A DNA stretch of 64,000 nucleotides, from positions 1 to 64,000 of the forward strand of contig NZ_PZKN01000019.1 of the NCBI RefSeq assembly GCF_003046795.1. The letters are read 5' to 3'. The notes beneath the pieces were generated by a model, which did no database searches, was not told where the DNA came from, and was given only the letters and a program-made list of their open reading frames with translations. The translations under genes were made by a program, and so were the position numbers. This document shows, piece by piece, positions 16,732-25,626 of this stretch (the stretch's first letter is position 1; each line of letters opens with the position of its first letter). Source of the DNA: Desulfonatronum sp. SC1 (GTDB taxonomy: Bacteria; Desulfobacterota; Desulfovibrionia; Desulfovibrionales; Desulfonatronaceae).

Positions 16732-17941
16732 GCCACAGATCCTGCAAGGATTGCGGCGGATGCTGCATGGTCAGAGCAGGGACTGGGAAATGCATTTCGC
16801 GCCAGGCGGGAAAGAAGCCCTGGAGGTAATGGCCGCAACGCCAATGGACATGGTGGTTTCGGACATGCGCATGCCGGGCATGGACGGGGTCCGGTTGCTG
16901 ACCGAGGTCAAGAGCCGCTTCCCCAAGGCGGTTCGGGTGGCCTTGTCCGGCCAAATGGACGAACGGATGATCATGGGCTCCACCAAGGTGGTGCATCAGT
17001 ATCTGAGCAAGCCATGCTGCCCGGAAATCCTGATCTCCGTGCTCCGACGCATCCTGGCCCTGCGCCGTTATCTGGCCGAGGAAGCCCTGGCCGGTCTTAC
17101 ATCCAGCCTGGACCAGATCCCCAGCCTGCCCAAAATGTATCTGGCCATCCAGGAGGAATTGCAATCTCCTCACTGTTCCCTGAAGAAAATCGGCGAGATC
17201 ATTTCCACGGACGTGGGCATGTCCGCCAAGATTCTGCAACTGGTCAATTCCTCGTTTTTCGGAATGCGCACCAAGGTTGTCAGCCCGGCCCAGGCCGTGA
17301 ACCTTCTGGGCACGGAAACGGTCAAGGCCTTGGTGCTGCACGTTCAGATCTTCTCCCAATACGATCCCAGGAAATGTCCGAACTTTTCCCTGGCCCGGCT
17401 TTCCCGGCACAGCCTGATAACGGCAACTCTGGCCAAACGGATCTGTGCCATGGAAAACACGACCAAGGACGTTCAGGAGGACGCCTTTCTGGCCGGCATC
17501 CTCCATGACGTGGGCAAGCTGATTTTTGCCGTGAACTGTCCGGTTCTCTACGACGAGATGCTGGAATTGATCTCGTCCCGGAACATGTCCCTGGCCACTG
17601 TGGAGGGGGACGCGCTGGGCGCCGATCATGCCCAGCTCGGAGCCTATTTGCTCGGCTTGTGGGGCATGGCCGATCCGGTGGTGGAAGCCATCGCCTTTCA
17701 TCACAACCCTGCGATGAGCGACACGGGCCAGTTCACTCCCTTGACGGCCCTGCATGCCGCCGACTCCCTGATCATCGGCATCCAGCCGGAAGGACCCACG
17801 GGCAAGGCCGAGGGTCCGGACATGAACTATCTCGAAGCCCGCGGGCTGGGCGACCGGATCGCGGACTGGGAGAAACCGGCCAAGGAACTTTTCGGAATGG
17901 CCGTGGGCGAGGCCTCGCCCACGAAGCAAGACGGCACATGA
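16700..17941 (+). CDS. response regulator with HDOD output domain
   Basis: 413 residues. The receiver domain at about 3-120 has RILFVDDEP and the phospho-acceptor in VVSDMRMPGMDG, plus the lysine in YLSKP. An HDOD domain at about 140-345 follows (LPSLPKMYLAIQEEL-type start, ISTDVGMSAKILQLVNSSFF, ILHDVGKLIFAV, VEAIAFHHNP). HDOD proteins are HD-related signalling modules often tied to c-di-GMP or stress regulation; this one keeps HDVGK but should not be assumed to hydrolyse anything. REC-HDOD proteins commonly sit beside kinases and are plausible partners for the two upstream receptors. The start at 16700 lies within the remnant preceding it. Confidence 0.9.
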   Translation: MKHRILFVDDEPQILQGLRRMLHGQSRDWEMHFAPGGKEALEVMAATPMDMVVSDMRMPGMDGVRLLTEVKSRFPKAVRVALSGQMDERMIMGSTKVVHQYLSKPCCPEILISVLRRILALRRYLAEEALAGLTSSLDQIPSLPKMYLAIQEELQSPHCSLKKIGEIISTDVGMSAKILQLVNSSFFGMRTKVVSPAQAVNLLGTETVKALVLHVQIFSQYDPRKCPNFSLARLSRHSLITATLAKRICAMENTTKDVQEDAFLAGILHDVGKLIFAVNCPVLYDEMLELISSRNMSLATVEGDALGADHAQLGAYLLGLWGMADPVVEAIAFHHNPAMSDTGQFTPLTALHAADSLIIGIQPEGPTGKAEGPDMNYLEARGLGDRIADWEKPAKELFGMAVGEASPTKQDGT

Positions 17942-17989
17942 CAACCCAACGTACGCATATTTTGCGCCGAACGCGTGGAGTGCCTCCCC

Positions 17990-18085
17990 GGACAAGACAG
18001 TCCTGCTCATGGTCAGCGACAACGGATGCGGCATGGGAAAAAACCCATGGAACATATTTTCGAGCCCTTCATGACCACCAAGGCA
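17990..18085 (+). pseudogene. HATPase fragment of a decayed histidine kinase
   Basis: Reading gives KTVLLMVSDNGCGMG, a kinase G1 box; after a one-base frame change in the run at 18038-18045 the sequence continues MEHIFEPFMTTK, the adjoining F box. In kinases these two are separated by only a few residues, as here. Nothing else of a kinase is left around it. No start signal is visible. Confidence 0.7.
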
Positions 18086-18110
18086 GGTTTCCAACCAAAG
18101 GAACACGACC

Positions 18111-18290
18111 ATGACCGAGGATATCCAGAGTCAGAAGGGCATACTCCTGGTGGCCCAAGGTCAGGAAGTCACACAGGTGATGATCACCAGGCTGCGGACC
18201 TACGCGAAAATCAGCGGTGTACAGGAACCGATCAAGGTGCTGGTCTCACCGCCTCAAGAGGCGAGCAGCGCTTTCCGGGCTGAGAATTAG
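18111..18290 (+). CDS. 59-residue ORF resembling a regulator C-terminal tail
   Basis: From the ATG at 18111, preceded by AAAGGAAC, it encodes MTEDIQSQKGILLVAQGQEV, then a stretch with MITRLRTYAKISG and EPIKVLVSPP, and stops at TAG 18288. The pattern 'LLVA-GQEVT---I-RLR-YA' resembles the short C-terminal module that ends many REC-HD type response regulators. It follows directly on the kinase fragment and probably is the remaining end of a lost regulator gene, although it has its own start and ribosome-binding site and could still be expressed. Confidence 0.5.
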   Translation: MTEDIQSQKGILLVAQGQEVTQVMITRLRTYAKISGVQEPIKVLVSPPQEASSAFRAEN

Positions 18291-18336
18291 CGGAACGTTT
18301 TGCTCCATAAATCTGTCAAAATACAAGGAGAACCGT

Positions 18337-19212
18337 ATGGGCATAACACGAAGATTGTTTTTCAAAGGTGTTGGTCTGGCCCTTGGCGCCGTGGGCTTGC
18401 AGTCAATAGCCCCGAATCGGCTGGAGGCAGGACAGGGGGGCAGTGTTGGTGATAAGCGGCTTGAAGGGGCGGTGAGCATTGAATGGCTGGGCCACGGCAG
18501 TTTTTTGTTCACCTCCTGCGCAGGCAAGTCAATTCTGCTCGATCCCTGGCTGATGACCAACCCTCGCTGTCCGGACAAATACCGTCGCGTCGGAAGCTTT
18601 GGCGCTGTAGACTACGTGCTCTGGACGCACGGCCATGTGGACCATTTCATGCTCAGCGACGCGAAGGACGTGGTGGATCAGTATCAACCCAAAATCATCG
18701 CCCCTTGGGAGTTGAGCTTTTTCATCAAGAGCGAAATCCCGGAGGCTGACTGTCTGACTTTTACTTTGGCCAACAAAGGCGCAACGTCGGATTTCGACGG
18801 CATCAAGATCACCATGGTCGAGGCCTTTCATTCCGCCGGGGCCCAACTGACCGGTTTTCAGGGTACGAACCGGTTCGTGGGCGAGGCCGTGGGCTATATT
18901 CTGGAGTTTGAAAATGGACTGCGTATTTACCATTCCGGAGATACGTCCCTGATGGGAGACATGAAAACGATCATCGGAGACTACTACCAACCGGACATCG
19001 CCATCCTCCCCATCGGCGGAGTATTCACCATGGGGCCTGAAGAGGCGGCGCACGCCTGCGCCCTGATCCGACCTCGCATGGTGATTCCCGAACATTACGC
19101 AACCTTTCCGGTACTTGAACAGTCCGCGGAGGCATTCACGGAGGCAGTGGCCCGACGCGCCCCCGACGTCGTTGTCCAGGTTTTGCAGCCCGGTATCCCT
19201 TTCCAAGCTTGA
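18337..19212 (+). CDS. Tat-exported metallo-beta-lactamase-fold hydrolase (UlaG-like)
   Basis: 291 residues from the ATG at 18337, which has AAGGAG at 18325-18330; the frame is open further upstream but without a start signal. The N-terminus shows a twin-arginine motif (TRRLFFKG) followed by a hydrophobic stretch GVGLALGAVGL, so export by Tat is likely. The enzyme core has WLGHGSFLF, the metal-binding THGHVDHF, EAFHSAG, YHSGDTSLMGD and a C-terminal PEHYATFP histidine. These are marks of the UPF0173/UlaG-like branch of metal-dependent hydrolases, whose substrates are mostly unknown. Why it lies among sensor kinases is unclear; it might generate or remove a periplasmic signal. Confidence 0.88.
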   Translation: MGITRRLFFKGVGLALGAVGLQSIAPNRLEAGQGGSVGDKRLEGAVSIEWLGHGSFLFTSCAGKSILLDPWLMTNPRCPDKYRRVGSFGAVDYVLWTHGHVDHFMLSDAKDVVDQYQPKIIAPWELSFFIKSEIPEADCLTFTLANKGATSDFDGIKITMVEAFHSAGAQLTGFQGTNRFVGEAVGYILEFENGLRIYHSGDTSLMGDMKTIIGDYYQPDIAILPIGGVFTMGPEEAAHACALIRPRMVIPEHYATFPVLEQSAEAFTEAVARRAPDVVVQVLQPGIPFQA

Positions 19213-19228
19213 TCGTTGATTATCGATT

Positions 19229-21328
19229 ATGAATCGCTCCCAGGATGATCCCAGGCATTGCTCCGACAATAATGCCATGAAGAAAACCGGAGTCCGAATT
19301 CCGATTTTTTTGAAGTTCACGATTCCGGTCGTACTTCTCTTCATGCTGACATCCTTCCTCGGGGCGTTCCTGATCATACGAACGGAACGGAATATCCTGG
19401 TCGGCAATGTAGTCCACTCCGGCGAGATCATCGCAAAAAATGTTGCATTTCTGACGGAAAGTGCCTTCTGGTCCCTGAACTGGGCCAATGTCGAGCAGTT
19501 TTTACGAGAACTGGCGAATGATCCGGAGGACGGCATCCTGGTTGTTCAGGTGGTTCGTCCGGACGGAGCGGTGTATCTGGCCAATGACCGAGAAGTTTAT
19601 GGACAATCGGTTGAATCGACATTGCTCACCGGCCAGGTGCAACGGCATGTGGACTACTTCTTTTCCGAACATGGTCAGCGAGGCGTTCTGGTGGCGCATC
19701 CGGTGATCATCGGCAAGGATACCTGGCATGCACTGGTCGGGCTCTCGCTTCGCGACGTTGATGCGGCGCTGGCGACCTGGTTCCAGCGTATATTGGTCTG
19801 GGGCTTGGCTATCCTGGGCATGGTCATGGCCCTGCTGCTTTATATTTCCCGAGCCATTTCCCGACCGATAGCCGCCTTGACCAGATCCGCGGAACGTATC
19901 GCCCATGGGAATCTGGAGTTAACCCCTCCAATCTCTTCCCAGGACGAAATCGGAGTGTTGGCCATGCAGTTTAACAGGATGGTCATTCACCTCCGTACGG
20001 CCCATGAGGAATTGCAGGCCTCCGAGCGGCGCAACAGGGCCCTCATCGAAAGCGCTTCCGCGGCCCAGATCGGTATTGCCTTGGTGGAGAACGAGGGTCC
20101 ACGTGTCGCACTGTTTCGGTACGTGAATCAGGCCGTTTGCCGAATTTTGGGTTATGAGCGGGCCGAGTTGCTGGGAATGCCGATCAGCATGGTGATCCAT
20201 CCCGAGGACTTGCCCAAAGCTTGGCGGAAGCTCAGCAACAAGACGCTGAATGGTGAGCCCGTCACGCCCATCAACCTGCGGGGAATATGCAAGAATGGTC
20301 TGCAAGTGCCCATCGAAGTGAGTACCTCTGTCACGGAATTCGAGGGCAATGTCGTACTTGCCGTTTTTGTGCGGGATATAACGGAAAAGGTTCATGCCGA
20401 AGAATTACTGATACGCCATCGGGATTCACTGGAGGAGACCGTTCTGGAGCGGACCGGAGAACTTCGGAACAGCCTTGATGAACTGAAGCGGACACAGAGT
20501 CAGCTCCTGCATGCTGAAAAATTGGCTTCCATTGGCCAGCTCGCCGCCGGAATCGCACATGAGATCAACACCCCGGCACAGTTCGTAGGGGATAACGTCC
20601 TTTTTCTCCAGAACGCCTACCGCGAATTGCACTCCATCCTGCAGAACTATGGCGAACTGCTGGAACAGGTCCGTGCGGACTCGGTGGATTCCCAAATCGT
20701 AAAAAAACTGGAAGCGTCGCTCCTGGAAACGGATCTTGAATTTTTGCTCCTGGAAACTCCACTGGCCATCGAACAGATTCGCGATGGAATCGGACGGATC
20801 AGTAAGATCGTTCGGTCCATGAAGGAATTCGCCCATCCCGGGGGCCAGGAAAAGAAACCCTCGAACATCAACAAGGCCCTTGAAAACACCACCATAGTGA
20901 CCAGAAACGAGTGGAAATACGTGGCTGAACTGGAAATGGATCTCGACCCGGCTCTTCCAGAGGTGTTCTGCCTGCCCGACGAGATCAACCAGGTCTTTTT
21001 GAACGTCCTGGTCAACGCCAGCCAGGCCATTCGGGAAGTGGTCGAGACCGAGGGCCAAGGCATGGGACTGATCCGGATCAGCACCTCCCGTGACGACGAT
21101 CAGGTTGAAATCCGAATCAGCGATACGGGCAAGGGCATCCCGGATGCCATTCGAGCCCGGATTTTCGATCCCTTTTTCACGACCAAGGTCGTGGGACAGG
21201 GTACTGGCCAAGGCTTGGCCATCGCCCATGCCGTGGTTGTGGAAAAACACCATGGGAGCATATCCTTCACGAGCAACGAAGGCCATGGCACCACGTTCGT
21301 AATTCGGCTGCCCATCGGAGACGGATAG
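19229..21328 (+). CDS. membrane sensor histidine kinase (HAMP, PAS)
   Basis: 699 residues from 19229; the ATG at 19277 (MKKTGVRIPIF) is equally plausible and closer to the first membrane segment, and neither has a clear Shine-Dalgarno. TM1 is about 25-47 (FTIPVVLLFMLTSFLGAFLI), then a periplasmic sensor of about 140 residues, TM2 (ILVWGLAILGMVMALLLYIS), HAMP (SRAISRPIAALTRSAERIAH), PAS and a phosphoacceptor domain with LASIGQLAAGIAHEINTPAQ (His444). An enlarged helical hairpin separates this from the HATPase domain (NVLVNASQAI, DTGKGIP, GQGLAIAH). The AHEINTP form belongs to the NtrB/ZraS-like class. It follows the hydrolase gene by 16 bp. Confidence 0.9.
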   Translation: MNRSQDDPRHCSDNNAMKKTGVRIPIFLKFTIPVVLLFMLTSFLGAFLIIRTERNILVGNVVHSGEIIAKNVAFLTESAFWSLNWANVEQFLRELANDPEDGILVVQVVRPDGAVYLANDREVYGQSVESTLLTGQVQRHVDYFFSEHGQRGVLVAHPVIIGKDTWHALVGLSLRDVDAALATWFQRILVWGLAILGMVMALLLYISRAISRPIAALTRSAERIAHGNLELTPPISSQDEIGVLAMQFNRMVIHLRTAHEELQASERRNRALIESASAAQIGIALVENEGPRVALFRYVNQAVCRILGYERAELLGMPISMVIHPEDLPKAWRKLSNKTLNGEPVTPINLRGICKNGLQVPIEVSTSVTEFEGNVVLAVFVRDITEKVHAEELLIRHRDSLEETVLERTGELRNSLDELKRTQSQLLHAEKLASIGQLAAGIAHEINTPAQFVGDNVLFLQNAYRELHSILQNYGELLEQVRADSVDSQIVKKLEASLLETDLEFLLLETPLAIEQIRDGIGRISKIVRSMKEFAHPGGQEKKPSNINKALENTTIVTRNEWKYVAELEMDLDPALPEVFCLPDEINQVFLNVLVNASQAIREVVETEGQGMGLIRISTSRDDDQVEIRISDTGKGIPDAIRARIFDPFFTTKVVGQGTGQGLAIAHAVVVEKHHGSISFTSNEGHGTTFVIRLPIGDG

Positions 21329-21461
21329 GCAACCAGTTCAGATTATCGATAGCCGGACGAGTTTTTTGCTACATTTTCGTCAAACTTGGCCGGGGTTGGG
21401 TCTTTAACGATCAGGAAATGCCGACCAACGTGGTCAACTTTTCGTCTAAAAGGGAGCAACA

Positions 21462-23459
21462 ATGCCTGAACCGACAAAGATATTGATCGTCGAAGATCTA
21501 CCCACGGACGCCATGCTGGTGGAGCATGAAGTCCGGGAGGTCTTGCCCGAATCCATCTTTCTTGTGGTGGAAACCGCTCCGGACTTCCTGGCGGCCTTGG
21601 AATCCTTTCAACCGGACATGATCCTGTCCGACTACTCCATGCCTCAATTCGACGGCCTCACCGCGCTCAAGCTGGCCCTGGAGCACGTTCCGGACACGCC
21701 CTTCCTCATCATTACCGGCTCCATCAACGAGGAAACCGCGGTAAACTGCATGCAGGCCGGAGCCTGGGATTACATTCTCAAGGAACGGATCATGCGACTG
21801 GGACAAGCCGTGCTCGCGGCCTTGGAAAGGGGCAAGGAACGGTTGGAAAAGAAACGTGCGGCCGAGGCCTTGGAGCAAAGCGAGGCTCTCTTCCGGAGCC
21901 TGTTTGAACAGCATGCCGCGGTCAAGCTGCTGGTGGACCCGGACACCGCGGCCATCGTGGACGCCAATCAGGCCGCGTCGGAATTCTATGGATGGTCGAA
22001 GGAGCAGCTCAGGTCCAAACGTGTCTATGATATCAACGCAATGTCTCCGGATCTGATCAGGTCCAAGATGCGGAAGGCCATGGTCAATCATTGTGTCCGC
22101 TTCGAGGCCCAGCACAAACTCGCGGACGGCGCGCATCGCGACGTGGAAATATTCAGCAGCCCCGTCCAAACCGGCGAAAAGCCCCTTCTGCACTCCATTG
22201 TCCACGACATCACCAGTCGCAAGGAGGCCGAACGAGCCCTGGTCGCGGCCAAGAAGCAGGCCGAGGCGGCTAATATTACCAAGTCCGAGTTTCTGGCCAA
22301 TATGAGCCATGAACTGCGCACGCCCTTCAACGGGATCATGGGCATGATGCAGCTCTTGCAGGCCACGCCCTTAAACGCGGAGCAGCAGGGATTCGTGGCC
22401 GCGGCCATCGAGTCTTCCAAGCGATTTACCCGGCTGCTCTCGGACATCCTGGAAATCTCCAGCTTCGAGGCGGGCCAGACGGCCCTGACTACGTCCGAAT
22501 TCAACGTGACTGAAGCCCTGGAATCCGTCATGGACCTGTTCCGCCTCCGCGCTCGGGAAAAGGGCCTTGACCTGGATATGACCGTTGATCCGGCCATGCC
22601 TCGAAGCGTCCTGGGTGACGTGACGCGGGTCAAGCAGATCCTGTTCAATCTGGTGGGCAACGCCCTGAAATTCACGGACAAGGGTTCGATCCATATCCGC
22701 CTGCCCCCCCTGTCCGCTGCCAAGGGCGGCGATCTGCGGGTCATGTTCTCCATCTCCGACACCGGCATCGGCATCCCTGACGATAAGCTGTGCACCCTGT
22801 TCACGCCCTTTGTCCAGGTGGACGGCTCCATTACCCGGCCCTATCAGGGTGCCGGTCTGGGGCTCTCCATCGTCAAGCGGCTCATGGAACTGATGAATGG
22901 AAACGGCTTGGTGGAAAGCGAGGTCGGCCAGGGAACCACCGTCCATGTGATCCTGCCCTTCACCCTCCCGGCAAGGGACGTCGCGAAAGCGGGCCATGCC
23001 GCCGCCGTGCCCGGCGTGACAAAAAAGCACCTGAACATCCTTCTTGCCGAGGACGACTCCCTGAACCAGATGTTCATGACACACGTGCTGAAAAAACTCG
23101 GACACGCCGTAACCGTGGCCAACAATGGCCAGGAGGCCGTGAACCTCTTCCAGGCAAGAGACTTTGACTGCATCCTGATGGACATCCAGATGCCGGTAAT
23201 GACCGGGGTGGAGGCGACACGGCGCATTCGCGCCGCGGAAGACGGAAGTCGGAAGTCAGAAACCCCGGACCGAAACTCTGACCTTCAGGTTTCAGGTCTC
23301 AGCCCTCAGCTCTCTCGACATACGCCCATCATCGCCGTAACCGCCCATACCCAGCCCGGAGATCGGGAAAAATTCTTGGCCGCCGGCATGGACGACTACC
23401 TGAGCAAACCGGTGGGGATCGAGGAGCTGGAAAAGGTTTTAAAGCGCTTTTTTTGTTGA
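21462..23459 (+). CDS. hybrid histidine kinase: REC-PAS-HisKA-HATPase-REC
   Basis: 665 residues, soluble. The first receiver (about 5-120) has ILIVEDLPTD and DMILSDYSMP. PAS is at about 145-260. The phosphoacceptor stretch NMSHELRTPFNGIMG contains His283. HATPase boxes are NLVGNALKFTD, DTGIGIP and GAGLGLSIVK. The last receiver (about 525-660) has NILLAEDDSLNQ and CILMDIQMPVMTG. Within this last receiver, between its third helix and TPIIAVTAH, lies an extra polar stretch of about 30 residues (EDGSRKSETPDRNSDLQVSG and following) encoded by GTCAGAA/TCAGGTTTCAGG-type repeated words that look like intergenic repeat DNA. GGGAGCAAC precedes the start. The truncated ORF at 16513 is a deleted paralogue. 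Confidence 0.92.
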   Translation: MPEPTKILIVEDLPTDAMLVEHEVREVLPESIFLVVETAPDFLAALESFQPDMILSDYSMPQFDGLTALKLALEHVPDTPFLIITGSINEETAVNCMQAGAWDYILKERIMRLGQAVLAALERGKERLEKKRAAEALEQSEALFRSLFEQHAAVKLLVDPDTAAIVDANQAASEFYGWSKEQLRSKRVYDINAMSPDLIRSKMRKAMVNHCVRFEAQHKLADGAHRDVEIFSSPVQTGEKPLLHSIVHDITSRKEAERALVAAKKQAEAANITKSEFLANMSHELRTPFNGIMGMMQLLQATPLNAEQQGFVAAAIESSKRFTRLLSDILEISSFEAGQTALTTSEFNVTEALESVMDLFRLRAREKGLDLDMTVDPAMPRSVLGDVTRVKQILFNLVGNALKFTDKGSIHIRLPPLSAAKGGDLRVMFSISDTGIGIPDDKLCTLFTPFVQVDGSITRPYQGAGLGLSIVKRLMELMNGNGLVESEVGQGTTVHVILPFTLPARDVAKAGHAAAVPGVTKKHLNILLAEDDSLNQMFMTHVLKKLGHAVTVANNGQEAVNLFQARDFDCILMDIQMPVMTGVEATRRIRAAEDGSRKSETPDRNSDLQVSGLSPQLSRHTPIIAVTAHTQPGDREKFLAAGMDDYLSKPVGIEELEKVLKRFFC

Positions 23460-23537
23460 AACCAAGGCTGATGGAGCACGCCGATAGTGGTGCCATGCCA
23501 TGATAAAAAGTGTTTATGACCGAGTCAGTGCTCGATT

Positions 23538-23618
23538 TCATTTCCTGCCTGAGGGCATGACCAATATCTGGGCCGATTCAGACATTTTTTTTTTGGACTC
23601 TTTTCTCGGTTCCCCCAT
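23538..23618 (-). pseudogene. truncated mrpE: 5' fragment only
   Basis: Starting at the ATG at 23618, 9 bp after the stop of the antiporter large-subunit gene, this encodes MGEPRKESKKKMSESAQILV and six more codons before TGA. The intact mrpE at 7559 starts MAEPKKESRCNSSESAQSPE and also lies 9 bp after a large-subunit stop. The DNA matches over the first 50 or so bases and is then unrelated. The rest of mrpE is missing here. Confidence 0.78.
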
Positions 23619-23627
23619 AGCCGCTCC

Positions 23628-25466
23628 CTATCGCCCACTCCACCAGGTCACGGCAAGAAATACCAGCACAAACCCGACGAACAACACGCCCACGGTATGC
23701 CAGTACAACAGCCGCCGCTCGATCCGGTCCGGAACGGTTTGCATCCAGCGGCTTTGTAGAATCCGGTCCGACCAGGCCACGAGATCGATGGTCCCATAGG
23801 CTGGGTCGCAGTACGGGCTGCGCCACCACCAGGAGCGCAGGCGGGACGCGTTCCGCTCCATGGCTGCCAGGACCAGGTCGTCCAGTCCTTTGGTTTCAGC
23901 GCTGTCCAGGTTGAAGCGAAGAAACAGCCCCGTAGCGACCAACCCCAAGGCAATGGGCCACAGCCCGTCCCAGAGGCCCTTCCAACCCTCTGAAGCGAGG
24001 CCCATCCTCAACAACGATTCGGGCAGCGCCAGGAATGCCAGCGGATCCACTCCAATCACCAGGATCAACAGCCCCCCCGAGGCCAAAACCATGCCCAGTC
24101 CCGTCTTCGCGCTCTCGAAATCATAAGCTGTTTCGGGATGTGTTTCGGGACGACCAACGTCTACGGACATGCTCCGCCAAACCCGCCAAAGGAACATGGC
24201 CATGAGCAAGGTCGTGCCCACGGCCGTCAGAGGCAGCACGGCGATGAAAAAGTCGCTCCAGATCGGCGACAACTGCCCGGCTCCGGATTTCAGGGCCTGC
24301 TTGACCAAGGCTCCGCCTGTGAACGGCGCCCCGGCCAGGACCAGCCCGGCCGCGGCCAGGCCGACCAGGATCAGCCTGGCCTGGAAGCGGCTCCACCGTG
24401 CCGCCTTGGCCAGCCCTACTCCCAGAAAGAGCGCGGCCTTGGCCAGACCGTGGACCAATACGAACACCAGCAGCCCGGACAACAAAGGATCAGCCCCCAA
24501 GGCAAGCCCGCCCCAGGCCCCAGACCCGTCGGCGGCCATGGCGAAGCCAACGCCCATGGTCATCAGCCCCATCTGACTGACGCTGGAATAGGCCAAAATG
24601 GTCTTCGGATCGTGCCGGGCAAACCCGGCGGCGGCGGCGTAGACCGCGCCGGCCAAGCCCAGCCAGGCCATCCCCATCCCCCAGATTGTCAGACCGGCGG
24701 TGAGCGGAAACAGTTGCAGCCACCCCAGCAGGCCGATCTTGATCATCACCCCGCTGAGCACCGCGCTGGCCGCGGTGGGAGCCGCCGGATGAGCCAGGGG
24801 CAACCAAAAGTGCAAGCCGACCACCCCGGCCTTGATCCCGAACCCGACCAGGGCCAGGGAGAAGATCAGAGCGTTTCGGTTCCATCCTGCCTCCGCGCCT
24901 GCCAGGGCTTGGGCCGCGTCCGCGAACAGCAGGCTGTCCGCGATGATCCCGGCATAGAAAAAGGCCGCGGCCAACAGCACCTCGCCGACCACGGTCATGA
25001 TCAGATAGATCTTCCCGGCATGAAACGCCTTGGGCGTCTGGTCGTGGACGATCAACCCGTAGGCGGCGAAACTCATCATGGCGAAAAAGACGTAGAACGA
25101 GGCCAGGTCCTGGGCCACGCAGACCCCGAGGTTGCCGCTCAGGGTCACCAGGAAAAAGAAGGCAAACCGGAAACGATCCCGACCGCCGGAGTCGCTTTGC
25201 GCCGAGGACCAAGCGAACAGGCCCGCCGCGGTCCAGAGCACGGCCGCCAGGAGCAGAAAGACCCTACCGTACGGCCCGAAATGGAGCGTAGTTTCCAGAA
25301 ACAAGGCCGGGAAAACTCCGGGCGCTCCACCGCCGACCAGGGCAAGCCCCAGGGCCGGCAACGGCGACAGCCAAAGCCCCGGCCCGGCAGCCAGATTCCG
25401 GGTCCGGACATGGCCGAGCAGGCAGCAGATGAGTAGCGGAAAGCCGATGACGATCAGCCAGATCAT
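23628..25466 (-). CDS. Mrp-type antiporter large subunit (NuoL/NuoM-like)
   Basis: 612 residues, about 14 membrane segments, with the proton-translocating module of the Mrp/complex I family: DLASFYVFFAMMSFAAYGLI, FGIKAGVVGLHFWLPLAHPA (the conserved lysine and HxWLP-type loop), ILAYSSVSQMG, and the lysine/histidine helix VLVHGLAKAALFLG. A large hydrophilic C-terminal part (about 430-560) precedes a last membrane segment ending WWSGR. It is the third antiporter-type subunit in this operon and the last intact gene. It follows the preceding subunit gene after an unusually long 253-bp gap that contains REP-like hairpins, so it may be expressed separately or at a lower level. Confidence 0.9.
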   Translation of the reverse strand: MIWLIVIGFPLLICCLLGHVRTRNLAAGPGLWLSPLPALGLALVGGGAPGVFPALFLETTLHFGPYGRVFLLLAAVLWTAAGLFAWSSAQSDSGGRDRFRFAFFFLVTLSGNLGVCVAQDLASFYVFFAMMSFAAYGLIVHDQTPKAFHAGKIYLIMTVVGEVLLAAAFFYAGIIADSLLFADAAQALAGAEAGWNRNALIFSLALVGFGIKAGVVGLHFWLPLAHPAAPTAASAVLSGVMIKIGLLGWLQLFPLTAGLTIWGMGMAWLGLAGAVYAAAAGFARHDPKTILAYSSVSQMGLMTMGVGFAMAADGSGAWGGLALGADPLLSGLLVFVLVHGLAKAALFLGVGLAKAARWSRFQARLILVGLAAAGLVLAGAPFTGGALVKQALKSGAGQLSPIWSDFFIAVLPLTAVGTTLLMAMFLWRVWRSMSVDVGRPETHPETAYDFESAKTGLGMVLASGGLLILVIGVDPLAFLALPESLLRMGLASEGWKGLWDGLWPIALGLVATGLFLRFNLDSAETKGLDDLVLAAMERNASRLRSWWWRSPYCDPAYGTIDLVAWSDRILQSRWMQTVPDRIERRLLYWHTVGVLFVGFVLVFLAVTWWSGR

Positions 25467-25534
25467 TTCGTTTGGATGCCTATGTTTTCTTGATTGTCTG
25501 ACCCAGGATGGTCATATGCGGAGGGTCGGCGTAA

Positions 25535-25626
25535 CGTAGGGGCGGACCTGTGTGTCCGCCCTGGTATCCCATCGTAGGGGCGACCCTTGCGGTCGCCCTG
25601 GGCAGGCGCAAGGCCTGCCCCTACGG
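25535..25626. repeat. REP-like hairpin cluster inside the antiporter operon
   Basis: Three stem-loops lie side by side. The first is built on GGGGCGGAC..GTCCGCCC, the second on GGGGCGACC..GGTCGCCC, and the third on GGGCAGGCGC..GGCCTGCCC. The phrase GTAGGGG appears at 25536 and 25573, and its inverse CCCCTAC closes the cluster. This resembles the extragenic palindromes common in deltaproteobacterial genomes. It sits between two cotranscribed genes and could attenuate transcription or stabilise mRNA. Confidence 0.8.
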
